DNA of 64,000 bases from Nitrospirota bacterium (GCA_016212165.1 JACRGY010000057.1:1-64000); one strand, 5' to 3'. Numbered from the stretch's first letter, positions 31,181-41,418 are shown. Notes: generated from the sequence alone by a model not told the origin. A program made the numbers and translations.

Positions 31181-32401
31181 CTATTCCCTGCCTTTATAGC
31201 ACCTGTTGCACCTGATGCACTCGGATATCAGAGGCATTGGCTTGTTCCCCATCGGGCAGTCATTCCTGCTTGGATAACCGGCGTCTTTCCTTGAGAGCAT
31301 TCCGGTTAATGCCGCAACAGGGCAGAGATACCTGCACCAGAACCTTTCAACCTTCAGATTTGCAAGGAGCGTTATCACAACCAGAGACCACGCGAGATAA
31401 TTTCCGTGAAAAGAAAAGAGCGTGACATAGGCCTCGTAATTGCCGAATTCCACTCTTTTGCTTATGAACACTACAAATGCTGCTGCTCCCAATAAGATAT
31501 ATTTTAAGTCTCTCCATCTGTCATCTGTTTCAACAGGAATAAGCCATTTTTTGAATGGCAGTCTCCCGATAAGTTCAGACAGCGCTCCGAACGGACAAAG
31601 CCAGCCGCAGTAGAGCCTTCCGGCAATGATTATTGAGATAATGGTGCTTGCAAGGATGATAAGCCAGAGCATTGAAGATGACGGCCTTAGAAGAACGAGA
31701 TTGAATACATGCAGTATAGAAAAAGGGCTTGAAAGATATAAACCAATGACAGGGATGCTCAGGATAAGGCTTATGTCTCTTGCCCTGAGAAATTTTTTTG
31801 ATTTTCTTGTGACAAAATAAAATACGATAGCCGGAGAAAAAAGCAGAAGGTACGTAATCCAGCCTGTGCCGTGTGCTTTCTTTGCCTCTTCGGATTTCAC
31901 AGGTATTTTAAGTACGTCTGCTGCAACTATTCTTGAAGACTCCTTTATTGTCTTTGCCATTGCCTCAACACTGACAGTTGCCCTGCTTATGGCATCTACG
32001 TCTTTGTCTGCTTCAAAGGGGTCGTTAACGCTCTTGCCGAGAAACTTCTGCAAATATTCGGGGCTCTCCATATAATGCACATAATTTTTTGTCTCTTTAT
32101 GCTCAAGGATCTTTATCCCTCTAATCTTTCCATCAGGGCTTAATGCAAGGAGGATTTTTATCGGGCCTGCATATCCCCTGATTGAGGGGGCAATATCATA
32201 TGTATTAAAGGCTGTAATGCCTTCGCCTGATTGATAATGCGGAGGATTGGTTTTTTTCTCCGGGAACTCTATGTCAGGGGCAATTTCCTTGAGATATACC
32301 CTCTCGTCAGCCTTTTTTTCAGGCAGGAATACCTGCATGCTGTATCCGGCAATGGCTGATGCAAGCACTGTTATCAGTAAAATTATTTTAAGATTTTTCA
32401 T
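31181..32401 (-). CDS. Membrane flavo/Fe-S protein, NosR-like
   Basis: 406 residues. A signal anchor is followed by an FMN-binding domain (~65-165) with DAISRATVSVEAM, which carries the Ser/Thr that links FMN covalently in RnfG/NqrC/NosR proteins. After ~185 come about five membrane segments with two CxxxCP motifs (YCGWLCPFGALSE and WCRYLCPVAALTG) and a final SECIRCNRCYKGRE. The last cysteine cluster has only three Cys before the stop, so the C-terminal ferredoxin looks short compared with NosR. It probably carries electrons across the membrane; the partner is unknown. It overlaps the gene at 32388 by 14 bases. Confidence 0.8.
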   Translation of the reverse strand: MKNLKIILLITVLASAIAGYSMQVFLPEKKADERVYLKEIAPDIEFPEKKTNPPHYQSGEGITAFNTYDIAPSIRGYAGPIKILLALSPDGKIRGIKILEHKETKNYVHYMESPEYLQKFLGKSVNDPFEADKDVDAISRATVSVEAMAKTIKESSRIVAADVLKIPVKSEEAKKAHGTGWITYLLLFSPAIVFYFVTRKSKKFLRARDISLILSIPVIGLYLSSPFSILHVFNLVLLRPSSSMLWLIILASTIISIIIAGRLYCGWLCPFGALSELIGRLPFKKWLIPVETDDRWRDLKYILLGAAAFVVFISKRVEFGNYEAYVTLFSFHGNYLAWSLVVITLLANLKVERFWCRYLCPVAALTGMLSRKDAGYPSRNDCPMGNKPMPLISECIRCNRCYKGRE

Positions 32402-34490
32402 GGCTTATTGATAAAAGCAGAATAAAAGATATCCCCTTTATTAATACCAGAAACAGGAAGGTATTTTGAACCCCGGCTAAAGGCGTCATAAATATCGCTG
32501 TCAGAAATGCGCCGAGGAAAGAGCCTATAAGCTCTGTTGCGTAAAGCCTTCCTGCAACTCCGGTTGCGCCCTGTTTTTTTATGCAGAGATTTGCCGCTGC
32601 AAACTGCATGCCGCCAAGCATGCCGCATAAAAAGCTTAACACATAAAAAAGAATCTCCTGCTTAAAAAGTGCAGGGGCAGAAATAAAAAGAATGATTGCT
32701 GCAATCTCGAGGAGGCGAAGCCATTTTAGAGGCCTCTGAATGCCTTTTGTGATATGGGCTCCGAAGGCCATCCCAAGCATGAAGACTGCTGTGAGAAGGC
32801 CTATCATCTCATAAACGTATCCAAATGACGCCTGATATGCAAGGAGTATCAGCATGGAAAATGCCATCACTGAATATCCTGTTGTAAACATTGAGTAATA
32901 GACAGCCTGTTTTTTCTTCCAGAGGACGGCTGCAATAATAATGAATGCTGCCATAAGCGCGAGGCTTACCTCCTGGTTTTCCATATTAAGCAGCCGGTTG
33001 AGTATGCCTCCTCCATAAACCTCGGACCAGAGCATAAGGTTATAAAGGTAGGCAATCGGTTCCATGTCTGTATTTATTGCATGGATTTTTTCAAGCCTTT
33101 CTCTGACAAGGCTTACCTTTAAGGGGGAAAAGGCGTCAGCAAGAATATAAGGCTGAAAATAGCGGGCCTCAATGGCCCTCTTATAAAACCTTTCACTGAG
33201 TGCCTGAGGGTTTGTGTCAAAGGGCCTGCCTGAGGCAAAGATATATCCGTACTCTTCTGAAGAAAGTTTTACGCAGATGAAAACATTTTTAAGTGAATTG
33301 TATACAGAACCGTTTGCCATCTGCATTTTCCTGCCTATGTAGCCGTATGATGCCGGAAGGTTAAGACAAAGCATGCCGTTTTCTTTAAGCGCTGTTTTTG
33401 CCTCTTTAAAAAAGCCGGTTGTATAGAATCTGTTTATGTTGGCTGTGGCAGGCTCAGGCAGGTTCAGGATAACAAGGTCATAGGCAGGAGTCCGCAATGC
33501 CTTTATGAATTTCCTTGCATCTTCTGTTATTATCCTGACTGATTTATTGTTCAGCAGCTCCCTGTCTTTTTTGCTTAGAAGCCTGAAAGAGACATCAATA
33601 ATCTTCGGGTCCATCTCCACGAAGTCTATTCCTGAGACAGGATATTTCAGGAGTTCCCTTATTATTGAAGGTGAGCCTCCGACAACCAGTATGCGGGCAG
33701 GGGAGGGATGGACAGCCATTGGCAGGTGAGCCCTGAGTTCTTCTGTCTGGGTGTCAGGATATGAGAACTGGAATTTTCCTGAGGCATAGACATTTGCCTG
33801 CCCCCTTATTTTTAAGACCGTAATCTCGCCGTATCTTGACTCAACCCTTTCGATCAGCTCTGCGCCTTTCCATTGCAGTGTTGAATAAGCCTTGCTGCTG
33901 CCAAAATAGAAAATAATTGGGACAAGAAGGAATACAGCAAGGGCCCTTTTCCTTATAAGCAGGAGGGCTGTTATAAAATTCATGATGCTTATTGCCATTG
34001 AGAGTATAAATACCTCCACCCTTCCCGAGAGCAGCAATGTAAATAATATGCCGCCGGTGAAAGCCCCGATTGCCTCAAGGCTGTATGTCTTTGCAGCATC
34101 TCCGTCTGAGTGAGAAACAGCAAGCGGGAACTGCAATCCTATAACAAAGCACAGGGGCAAAAGGGAAATGACAGTGGCGATTATCGTAGTTGTCAGAGGG
34201 ATTGTTTCTCCAAACTCAAAGGGAAGAGAGGGCCTTGTCAGATTTATCAAAAGGATTGCAGGCTGCGACAGGAGGCCAACGACAAGGAATGAAACTGCAA
34301 AGGCATGTTTAAACTTTATCCTATGCCCTGCATAGCTTCCCATGCCCACAGCAGTAAGCCAGACAGAAAGTGTTATGCCGATATCAAGTTCATTCCCTGA
34401 AAAAACAGCGAGGAGTTGCCGCAGGCTTATTATCTGCAGAAGTATGGAACTTAGTCCCATTGTGATTATGGGAAGTCCGCGTGTGTTCAT
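32388..34490 (-). CDS. Membrane-embedded spermidine-synthase-like protein
   Basis: 700 residues. About seven membrane segments (1-210) precede a spermidine-synthase-type methyltransferase-fold domain (~215-480) with the SAM-site motif ILVVGGSPSIIRELLKYP, FVEMDPKI and DLVILNLPEP. A second membrane domain of about seven segments follows. Such fusions are common in anaerobes and their substrate is not known; a true aminopropyl transfer is unproven. It is the first gene of the operon with the FMN/Fe-S protein, which suggests shared work in the envelope. Confidence 0.82.
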   Translation of the reverse strand: MNTRGLPIITMGLSSILLQIISLRQLLAVFSGNELDIGITLSVWLTAVGMGSYAGHRIKFKHAFAVSFLVVGLLSQPAILLINLTRPSLPFEFGETIPLTTTIIATVISLLPLCFVIGLQFPLAVSHSDGDAAKTYSLEAIGAFTGGILFTLLLSGRVEVFILSMAISIMNFITALLLIRKRALAVFLLVPIIFYFGSSKAYSTLQWKGAELIERVESRYGEITVLKIRGQANVYASGKFQFSYPDTQTEELRAHLPMAVHPSPARILVVGGSPSIIRELLKYPVSGIDFVEMDPKIIDVSFRLLSKKDRELLNNKSVRIITEDARKFIKALRTPAYDLVILNLPEPATANINRFYTTGFFKEAKTALKENGMLCLNLPASYGYIGRKMQMANGSVYNSLKNVFICVKLSSEEYGYIFASGRPFDTNPQALSERFYKRAIEARYFQPYILADAFSPLKVSLVRERLEKIHAINTDMEPIAYLYNLMLWSEVYGGGILNRLLNMENQEVSLALMAAFIIIAAVLWKKKQAVYYSMFTTGYSVMAFSMLILLAYQASFGYVYEMIGLLTAVFMLGMAFGAHITKGIQRPLKWLRLLEIAAIILFISAPALFKQEILFYVLSFLCGMLGGMQFAAANLCIKKQGATGVAGRLYATELIGSFLGAFLTAIFMTPLAGVQNTFLFLVLIKGISFILLLSISHEKS

Positions 34491-34543
34491 GAGGTTATTG
34501 TTTAACCTTCAGAAGTTTTTTGCAAGTCTTTTAAAATATGTTC

Positions 34544-34552
34544 TGGTATAAT
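34544..34552 (+). promoter_or_regulatory. Extended -10 promoter of the DUF2339-DUF3999 operon
   Basis: TGGTATAAT; predicted start near 34559, about 57 bases before the ATG at 34616. The -35 region is weak. Confidence 0.5.
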
Positions 34553-34615
34553 GATGGCGTTGCAAGTGAAGTCCATAAGTGCTTATTCTCAAGTAATTTA
34601 AAAAGGAGTGCTTTT

Positions 34616-36622
34616 ATGGAATGTCCAAAATGTAACGCCGTCATTTATGAGTCATCCCTTCAATGTGAATCCTGCGGTTATATGCATGAAAAGCAAATCT
34701 ATGAAAAGATTTCCTTTTATTTCGACCTGAAAAATGAGCTTGAACATTTGCGTTCCATTGCAAAAAATGAGCTCTGGACAGGTATTCACAAAATTTCAAG
34801 AAGGATAGAAGACTATGAAAAGCTGATAAACACTGATTTAAATAGTGCGGCTGTCTTACTTCAGAATAAGGAGGAGGTTAGGACTGAATCAGTTTCCCAT
34901 GTTATTCCTGATACAAAAAAAGCAGCAGCGCCTGCCCATGTGCAGCATAATAAAATCCCCGTCAAAGAAGCGATAAAGGCACAACCGATAAGTGAGAAAA
35001 AATCCTCTGATTTTGAACTTCGCATGGGGCAAAAATGGCTGCTTATTATTGGGATTATAACAATGGTTTTTGGAGTCGGATATTTCCTGAAATATTCGTT
35101 TGAACAAGGTTGGGTTGGGCCGGCAGGGAGAGTGGCAATGGCCTATGTCTGGGGGATTATATTTTTGATTTTGGGTGACCGATTCAGAAAAAAATTTGAA
35201 ACATTCGGATTGTATCTTATCGGCGGTGGCATTGCCACACTTTATTTTTCAACATTTGCCGCTTTTCAGATATACCATCTATTTGACCAGGCCTCATCAT
35301 TTTTCGTAATGGTTTTAATTACTGTGCTCGCGAGTACTTTGTCGATTGTTTATGACACCAAATGGCTTGCTGTTCTAGGTCTTATAGGAGGGTTCTTCAC
35401 GCCTGTTTTATTAAGTACCGGGCAGGATAACCAGATGGTTCTTATGACATATATGACTATCCTTAATCTTGGCCTTCTTGGAGTTGCATTTTATAAAAGA
35501 TGGGATCTCCTTAATATTCTTGGATTTGTTTTTACCTACATTTTATACGCCGGCTGGTTTTACCAGCACTATGCCGAGTCTAAGTTCTGGCCGGCAATTA
35601 TATTTTTGAATGTTTTTTGCTTTATTTATTGCATCATTCCTTTTATATATCAGTTTTTCAGAGCAGAAAGTGAGAAGATAAAAGGATTCCTTATCATAAT
35701 ACCAAATTCTTTTATAGCTTTTGGCTTTAGCTATTTTATGATAAAAGAATATTTTTCGCTGGAATGGGTAAGTGTTATTACTGCCTTATATGCAGTTGTT
35801 TTCCTGCTGATGGCAACATATTTATACCGGCAGGGCAAGTACCACCTGGATGCCTTTGTTATACTATTGGCAAAAGCTACACTTTTTCTGATTATCACTA
35901 TCCCTATAATTTTTTCAAAACACTGGATAACAATTTTTTGGGCAGCACAGGCCCTTACACTCCTCTGGATGGGCGTAAGATTAGAGAGGCGGAGTTTGAT
36001 CGGCAGTTCGTATTTTCTTTTTGGAATTGCGATAGGAAAATTTTTAGTTTATGATTATGAAACTGTTTTTAAATTCAACAGTGGCTATTTTTATATTACT
36101 GATTCATATACATATCTGCTTATGGAACGACTTATTACCTCGGCATTTTTATTGACTGCTTTTTACATATCTGCACATATGGCTAAAAAAGCCTCGCTTA
36201 AAGTTTTGTCATCTTCAAAAGATGCGGTATCTTCAAGCACAGAAGACTCGTCTGTTATATTCGCTGTCTGGGGGATATTGCTGTTCGTTGTCCTGAACAT
36301 TGAAACGAGTTCATTTTTTCACGATTATTTGCTGGCTGCACGCTTTGCCGCAATATCGGTTTTATGGACATTGTTTTCAGTTGGCTTGATGATAAAGGGG
36401 TTCCAGGACAATAATCAGATGGTCCGTAAGGTTTCCCTGGGATTATTTTTGGTCACAATAATAAAAGTATTCTTGTTTGATATGTCCAATATCAGCACCC
36501 CTTATCGTATTGTCTCATTTATTATTTTAGGCATGATCCTTGTCTCGACATCGTACCTGTATCACAAATTTAAAGATAAGATAATGGATGCAATAGCAAG
36601 CCCGGATAAAAAAGAGCAGTAG
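34616..36622 (+). CDS. DUF2339 multi-pass membrane protein with zinc ribbon
   Basis: 668 residues from the ATG at 34616 (AAAAGGAG just upstream; the frame extends further but would run through the promoter). An N-terminal zinc ribbon has C3, C6, C17 and C20. A coiled-coil/low-complexity linker is followed by about 17-20 membrane segments from residue ~140, the DUF2339 fold (GQKWLLIIGIITMVFGVGYFLKY). Function is unknown; the partner DUF3999 gene always tends to follow. It may be a large polysaccharide- or lipid-handling membrane protein (inference). Confidence 0.85.
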   Translation: MECPKCNAVIYESSLQCESCGYMHEKQIYEKISFYFDLKNELEHLRSIAKNELWTGIHKISRRIEDYEKLINTDLNSAAVLLQNKEEVRTESVSHVIPDTKKAAAPAHVQHNKIPVKEAIKAQPISEKKSSDFELRMGQKWLLIIGIITMVFGVGYFLKYSFEQGWVGPAGRVAMAYVWGIIFLILGDRFRKKFETFGLYLIGGGIATLYFSTFAAFQIYHLFDQASSFFVMVLITVLASTLSIVYDTKWLAVLGLIGGFFTPVLLSTGQDNQMVLMTYMTILNLGLLGVAFYKRWDLLNILGFVFTYILYAGWFYQHYAESKFWPAIIFLNVFCFIYCIIPFIYQFFRAESEKIKGFLIIIPNSFIAFGFSYFMIKEYFSLEWVSVITALYAVVFLLMATYLYRQGKYHLDAFVILLAKATLFLIITIPIIFSKHWITIFWAAQALTLLWMGVRLERRSLIGSSYFLFGIAIGKFLVYDYETVFKFNSGYFYITDSYTYLLMERLITSAFLLTAFYISAHMAKKASLKVLSSSKDAVSSSTEDSSVIFAVWGILLFVVLNIETSSFFHDYLLAARFAAISVLWTLFSVGLMIKGFQDNNQMVRKVSLGLFLVTIIKVFLFDMSNISTPYRIVSFIILGMILVSTSYLYHKFKDKIMDAIASPDKKEQ

Positions 36623-36624
36623 TC

Positions 36625-37974
36625 ATGAAAAAAATATTATTCCTTTTTATATTTTTATTATTCGATATAGCTCTCTTGAGTGCAAGCTCTGTTATACCCC
36701 TTACCCCTGACGATTTTCAATATTGCGTTGATATTGAAGGGCCAATAAAAAACAATACTTTGTATCAGCTTCGGCTAACAGACGATATCCTCAAAAAATC
36801 CGATGCAGCATGCGGGGATATCAGATTGTTTTCTCAGGATAAAAAAGAGATCCCTTACGGCATCATAGAGAATGAACATCCAAGTGAAGTAATAGAAACT
36901 TATCCTCTCGAAATAATTAAATATACTGACGATAATGCGGCAGATGTTATTGACCTTAAACTGCCTGAAAAATATCAGCCGATTAACTTGATTGATCTGG
37001 ACATTGCAGATCGTGATTTCAAGAAAGATATAATCCTTTATGGCAGCCGTGACGGAAAGGCCTGGGACTCGTTAGTAAAGGAGGCCATCTATGATTTTTC
37101 CTCACAGGTTGATTTAAGGAAAACCGAAATAACTTTCAAAAAAGCAGACTACCGGTTTTATCGTATCAAGCTCATAGATACCCAAACAGCAGTTGATGCC
37201 GGCAAAGCCATTAATCTGAAATATGGAAGTTTGGATTTTAGTGTTAATAATATACAAAACAAAAAATTACGAATCAATAAGATTGTGGGGAAAACAGGCT
37301 CAAAAGGGGATAAGATTATAGCTTACGATGAAGCAAGTTTTACCAATTTTTCTATAGCCACAGATAAGGACCATAACACAGTGATAATTCTGGAAGCTGC
37401 CTTGCCATTCGACAGAATATATTTTGACATATCAAATCCTTATTATTACCGCAATGTAGGCTTATATTACAGCGATACGGGAAAAGGTGATTCTTTCAGG
37501 TTGCTTAATCGGAGTTCTATCTACAGTTTCCCTCTGGCCAGACTTATGGAAACAAAAAATTATATTGCCTATACAACAGCCAAGCACAGCTATTATAAAT
37601 TCGTAATAGAGAATAAAAATAATCCGCTGCTTGAAATCAAAAACATCAAACTCCAATGGGTTCAGAAAAATCTTTATTTTTTTGCGCTTAATGACGCTGA
37701 AAAATATTCCTTATGCTTTGGCAATAACGTTGTCAACGGGCCGGCTTATGACCTGCAAAGTTTTATTAGCCAGGACAACTGGTTCAGGCAAAAGTATGAA
37801 ACTCTCAATACCACTCAGGTAAGACAAAATGTAAACTATGTGCCAAAACTCCCTATAGATAAAAAAACAAGACTTGAAAAACTGATATTAACCGCGATAG
37901 TTATTGTTATGGTTATCGGGATTGGTTATTGGCTGTACAGGCTGGCAAGAAAAACAAACAAGCAAGACAGTTAA
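36625..37974 (+). CDS. DUF3999 family protein
   Basis: 449 residues. A signal peptide is followed by a beta-rich periplasmic region of about 400 residues (for example LYQLRLTDDILKKSDAACGDIRLF) and one C-terminal membrane segment near 418-440 (LILTAIVIVMVIGIGYWLYRL). This matches DUF3999, the usual companion of DUF2339. It starts 2 bases after the upstream stop and overlaps the convergent siroheme gene by 4. Confidence 0.82.
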   Translation: MKKILFLFIFLLFDIALLSASSVIPLTPDDFQYCVDIEGPIKNNTLYQLRLTDDILKKSDAACGDIRLFSQDKKEIPYGIIENEHPSEVIETYPLEIIKYTDDNAADVIDLKLPEKYQPINLIDLDIADRDFKKDIILYGSRDGKAWDSLVKEAIYDFSSQVDLRKTEITFKKADYRFYRIKLIDTQTAVDAGKAINLKYGSLDFSVNNIQNKKLRINKIVGKTGSKGDKIIAYDEASFTNFSIATDKDHNTVIILEAALPFDRIYFDISNPYYYRNVGLYYSDTGKGDSFRLLNRSSIYSFPLARLMETKNYIAYTTAKHSYYKFVIENKNNPLLEIKNIKLQWVQKNLYFFALNDAEKYSLCFGNNVVNGPAYDLQSFISQDNWFRQKYETLNTTQVRQNVNYVPKLPIDKKTRLEKLILTAIVIVMVIGIGYWLYRLARKTNKQDS

Positions 37975-38594
37975 TTTTTTTTGTTTTTCTGCCGGAGATT
38001 CTCTGTCGCTATCATTGCTCCCAGTTTTTTCAAAAACCTCTCCCTCTTTTTTTTATCCTTAATCTCAGCCATGGCCTTTGCGCGTATTTTTCTGAGAGAG
38101 GCAAGGCGCTTTCCAAATTCAGCGTCATAAAGTTTTTCCAGTTCCTTCCTGATGGCCTTTGCTATTGAAGGGCTGACTCCTGATGTTGAGATAGCTATAG
38201 TCAAAGGGCCCCGTTTAACTACGGACGGCACGATAAAATTGCACATTGAAGGCACGTCAACCACATTTACAAGACAAGGGGCGTCTTCTGAAACTCTGCT
38301 GTTTATCTTATTTGAATCAGTGGCGGCAATAACAAGGAATGCATTTTTCAGGTCGCCCTTCTTATATTCCCGTGAGATATGCCTTAAATTCCCGCCTGAA
38401 CCTTTTGACCTATTTACCCTCTTTACACTTTCTTTCTTGAGCCTTTTTGTGACCTCAGGGCTTATTACGGTTATATCAGCGCCTGATTCAAGCAATGAGA
38501 GGGCTTTTCTTTCAGCGACCCTGCCCCCGCCAACTACGATACATTTTTTACCTTTCAGGCTTAAGAAAACAGGATAGTAGGAAGGTAAGGTCAT
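37971..38594 (-). CDS. Precorrin-2 dehydrogenase / sirohydrochlorin ferrochelatase
   Basis: 207 residues, the CysG N-terminal or Met8 type. The NAD-binding GGGRVAERKALSLLESGADITVIS is at about 18-42, then VNVVDVPSMCNFIVPSVVKRGPLTIAISTSGVSP. It turns precorrin-2 into siroheme with NAD+ and Fe2+. Siroheme serves sulfite or nitrite reductases. No uroporphyrinogen methylase domain is attached. The start overlaps the upstream BamD-like stop as TAATG. Confidence 0.92.
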   Translation of the reverse strand: MTLPSYYPVFLSLKGKKCIVVGGGRVAERKALSLLESGADITVISPEVTKRLKKESVKRVNRSKGSGGNLRHISREYKKGDLKNAFLVIAATDSNKINSRVSEDAPCLVNVVDVPSMCNFIVPSVVKRGPLTIAISTSGVSPSIAKAIRKELEKLYDAEFGKRLASLRKIRAKAMAEIKDKKKRERFLKKLGAMIATENLRQKNKKN

Positions 38595-39355
38595 TACTTC
38601 TTTTTAACGGGAGCCGGTGACAATTCTTTCTTTGCTTCAGGGGCAAGATTGTTATTCGGATATTTTTCTATCAGGAGTTTGAAATATTCTGCTGCCTTAT
38701 CTTTCTCCCCGTGTTTTTTATATGCCATCGCAAGGCTGTACAGCACATCAGGCTCTTTTTTAAATCCCGGGAATTTTTCCAGCAGCACCCGGAACCTTTT
38801 AATGGCTGCATCATAAGAGCCCTTATTGTAATAGAACGTCCCTACAACAAATTCATAATCAGCCAGGATGTCTTTGCATTTCTCGATCCTGACTTCCAGT
38901 ACCTCCCTGTAAGGATTTCTCGGGAACATCTGTTTGAGTTTTTCAAATTCTTCGAGGGCCTTTGATGCTGCTCCATATCCCCTTTCCGAGCTTTCTATCT
39001 GATTAAAGTATATCATCGCTACCTGATACTGGGCGTAAGACGCATATTTGTGCTCGGGATAGATCTCCAGGAATCTTTTGTATTCGTCAACAGCGCGGTC
39101 GGGTTCTTCTTCCTGAATGTATGTATCTGCAATTCTTAATTGTGCCAGCGGGGCATATTTTTTTGTCAGGTCCCTGCTCTTGATCTCAAGGAATGAGGTC
39201 CTTGCCTCTTCATATTCTTTTCTCCCCATCTGTTCATTCGCCGTTGCAAATACCTTCTCGGCATCAAATGCCTCCTCAGGCTTTGTGGCCTTCTTCGAAC
39301 ATGAAAAGACAAGCAACAGAGATAAAAACAAAAATGCTATTTTATGTTTTTGCAT
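38594..39355 (-). CDS. BamD-like outer-membrane assembly lipoprotein
   Basis: 253 residues. A lipoprotein signal ends LVFSC at residue ~19 (then SKKATKPEEAF). At least five TPR motifs follow (ARTSFLEIKSRD, RAVDEYKRFLEIYPEH, NQIESSERGYGAASKALEEF, AAIKRFRVLLEKFPG, KAAEYFKLLIEKYPNN). Such TPR lipoproteins include BamD, part of the outer-membrane protein insertion complex; homology to BamD rather than other TPR lipoproteins is likely but not certain. Confidence 0.75.
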   Translation of the reverse strand: MQKHKIAFLFLSLLLVFSCSKKATKPEEAFDAEKVFATANEQMGRKEYEEARTSFLEIKSRDLTKKYAPLAQLRIADTYIQEEEPDRAVDEYKRFLEIYPEHKYASYAQYQVAMIYFNQIESSERGYGAASKALEEFEKLKQMFPRNPYREVLEVRIEKCKDILADYEFVVGTFYYNKGSYDAAIKRFRVLLEKFPGFKKEPDVLYSLAMAYKKHGEKDKAAEYFKLLIEKYPNNNLAPEAKKELSPAPVKKK

Positions 39356-39449
39356 ATTGTTATTTAAACTTTAAAGGGTATCTTTAGTCAAGGGCAGTAT
39401 TTTCTCTGATGCTTTTTACTAAGAAGGTCATAAATAAAACCATATCGTT

Positions 39450-39511
39450 GTCATTCCCGCTTGTCGGGAATCTTTCTTTTTCAGAAGGATTGCGGACAAG
39501 CCGCAATGACA
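39450..39511. repeat. TGTCATT...AATGACA composite palindrome
   Basis: An outer TGTCATT/AATGACA pair (39450-39456, 39505-39511) encloses two hairpins: TTCCCG-CTTGT-CGGGAA (39454-39470) and TTGCGG-ACAAG-CCGCAA (39490-39506). The same architecture is at 41703-41781 and 59698-59766. It lies between the BamD-like gene and mnmG in an otherwise empty 180-base gap. Confidence 0.65.
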
Positions 39512-39534
39512 GAAACCAACCTTGTAATGTCTTC

Positions 39535-41418
39535 TTATCTGTATTTTTTATCTTGCATCTTTTTCTTCTCTATGTTTATCAGTAAAAGCGATAGCGCTGC
39601 CGGCGTAATGCCGGGGATTCTGCCTGCCTGCCCCATGTTTGCCGGCATAACCTTCTGCAGCTTCTCAAGGATTTCTGTTGACAGGCCGTTAACAGATTTA
39701 TAATCAAACCCCTCAGGTATCCCTTTCTTTTCGATTTTTTTTAGTTTTTCCGCCAGTTCCATCTGCCTTATGATATAGCCGTTATATTTTGTCTGTATCT
39801 CAACCTGTTCCTCTATGCCGGGCGCTAAAGATTTTTCCGAAGGAGAAAACTTTTTTATGAAAGCATATTTGACCTCAGGCCTCTTCAGGAGATTTTCAAG
39901 GCTTATGTCTTCTGATATAGGAGAGGCATTGAGCGCTGCAAGTTCCCCGTTAATCTGTGAGGGCTTGAGCCTTGTCTTTTTAAGCCTTTTTATTTCTTCA
40001 TCTATGAGCCTTCTTTTTTCTTCGAACTTTTTGAATGTCTCATTGCTTATTAAGCCTATATTGAATCCCTTTTCCATCAATCTCAAATCAGCATTGTCAT
40101 GCCTCAGGAGCAGCCTGTATTCTGCCCTTGAGGTGAACATTCTGTACGGCTCTGACGTGCCTTTTGTGACAAGGTCGTCAATCAAAACCCCGATGTAGGC
40201 CTCGGGCCTTTGGAGGATTAAAGGCTCTTTGCCTTTGAGTTTTAAGCCTGCATTTATCCCTGCCATCAGTCCCTGCGCAGCAGCCTCTTCGTATCCTGAT
40301 GTGCCGTTAATCTGGCCTGCAAGAAAAAGTCCGCTGATTAATTTTGTCTCGAGGCTGTGTTTAATCTGAGTCGGATACACAAAATCATATTCGATGGCGT
40401 AACCCGGCCTCATAATCTCTGCTTTTTCAAGTCCGGGGATGGTCCTTACGAGCCTTACCTGCACGTCATACGGAAGGCTTGTTGATATCCCGTTTGCATA
40501 ATATTCTTTTGTTTCTAACCCCTCAGGTTCTAAAAATACCTGGTGTCTTGGTTTTTCAGAGAATCTTACAACTTTATCCTCGATAGAAGGACAGTATCTT
40601 GGCCCGATTCCCTGAATCTTTCCGCTGTACAAAGGTGAACGGTCAAGATTTTCCCTGATTATCCTGTGGGTCTCAGCGTTTGTATATGTTATGAAGCACG
40701 GGAGTTGAGGACTTGTGATTTTCTCTGTACTGTGTGAGAACGGCACAGGCGGGTCGTCTCCGTATTGCGGCTCTGTTTTTGAAAAGTCAATTGTCTTTGC
40801 ATCAAGCCTTGGGGGAGTGCCTGTCTTGAGCCTTCCCATCTCCAGCCCGAGCTCTTTCAGGGACGCAGAAAGCCCGACAGACGGGAACTCTCCGGCCCTC
40901 CCGGCCTGAAAATTATCAAGCCCTATATGAATCAGCCCCTTCAGGAATGTGCCTGTAGTTACTATGACTGCAGAAGCGCCATAGAAAATACCAAGGGACG
41001 TGAGTACCCCGTTTACTTTTCCATCTTCAGCAATAATCTTTTCCACGGATGCCTGTTTGATATCAAGGTGTTGCTGTGACTCAAGGACTTTTCGCATTTC
41101 AAGTTTATACAAGACCCTGTCAGCCTGCGCCCGCAAAGACCATACAGCAGGCCCCTTTGATTTATTCAATACCCTGAACTGAATGCCTGCCTTGTCAGTT
41201 ACCTTTGCCATCTCTCCGCCAAGGGCGTCTATCTCGCGCACAATATGCCCCTTAGCAAGCCCTCCGATGGCCGGGTTGCATGACATCTGCGCGATTGTAT
41301 CGAGGTTCATTGTGAAAAGGCATGTGGAAAAACCCATGCGCGATGCAGCAAGCGCTGCCTCGCAGCCTGCGTGCCCGGCGCCGATAACAATTACGTCATA
41401 ATCACGGTCTTTAATCAT
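39535..41418 (-). CDS. mnmG: tRNA uridine-5-carboxymethylaminomethyl synthesis enzyme MnmG
   Basis: 627 residues from the ATG at 41418. This is the usual length, and the downstream MIKDRDYDVIVIGAGHAG is the normal N-terminus; an upstream in-frame ATG at 41475 lies in repeat DNA. FAD-binding GAGHAGCEAALAA is near the start, followed by the GTFLKG and PSVGLSASL loops. With MnmE it modifies the wobble uridine of several tRNAs using FAD, glycine or ammonium and a folate. A large nested palindrome lies in its 5' region. Confidence 0.93.
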   Translation of the reverse strand: MIKDRDYDVIVIGAGHAGCEAALAASRMGFSTCLFTMNLDTIAQMSCNPAIGGLAKGHIVREIDALGGEMAKVTDKAGIQFRVLNKSKGPAVWSLRAQADRVLYKLEMRKVLESQQHLDIKQASVEKIIAEDGKVNGVLTSLGIFYGASAVIVTTGTFLKGLIHIGLDNFQAGRAGEFPSVGLSASLKELGLEMGRLKTGTPPRLDAKTIDFSKTEPQYGDDPPVPFSHSTEKITSPQLPCFITYTNAETHRIIRENLDRSPLYSGKIQGIGPRYCPSIEDKVVRFSEKPRHQVFLEPEGLETKEYYANGISTSLPYDVQVRLVRTIPGLEKAEIMRPGYAIEYDFVYPTQIKHSLETKLISGLFLAGQINGTSGYEEAAAQGLMAGINAGLKLKGKEPLILQRPEAYIGVLIDDLVTKGTSEPYRMFTSRAEYRLLLRHDNADLRLMEKGFNIGLISNETFKKFEEKRRLIDEEIKRLKKTRLKPSQINGELAALNASPISEDISLENLLKRPEVKYAFIKKFSPSEKSLAPGIEEQVEIQTKYNGYIIRQMELAEKLKKIEKKGIPEGFDYKSVNGLSTEILEKLQKVMPANMGQAGRIPGITPAALSLLLINIEKKKMQDKKYR

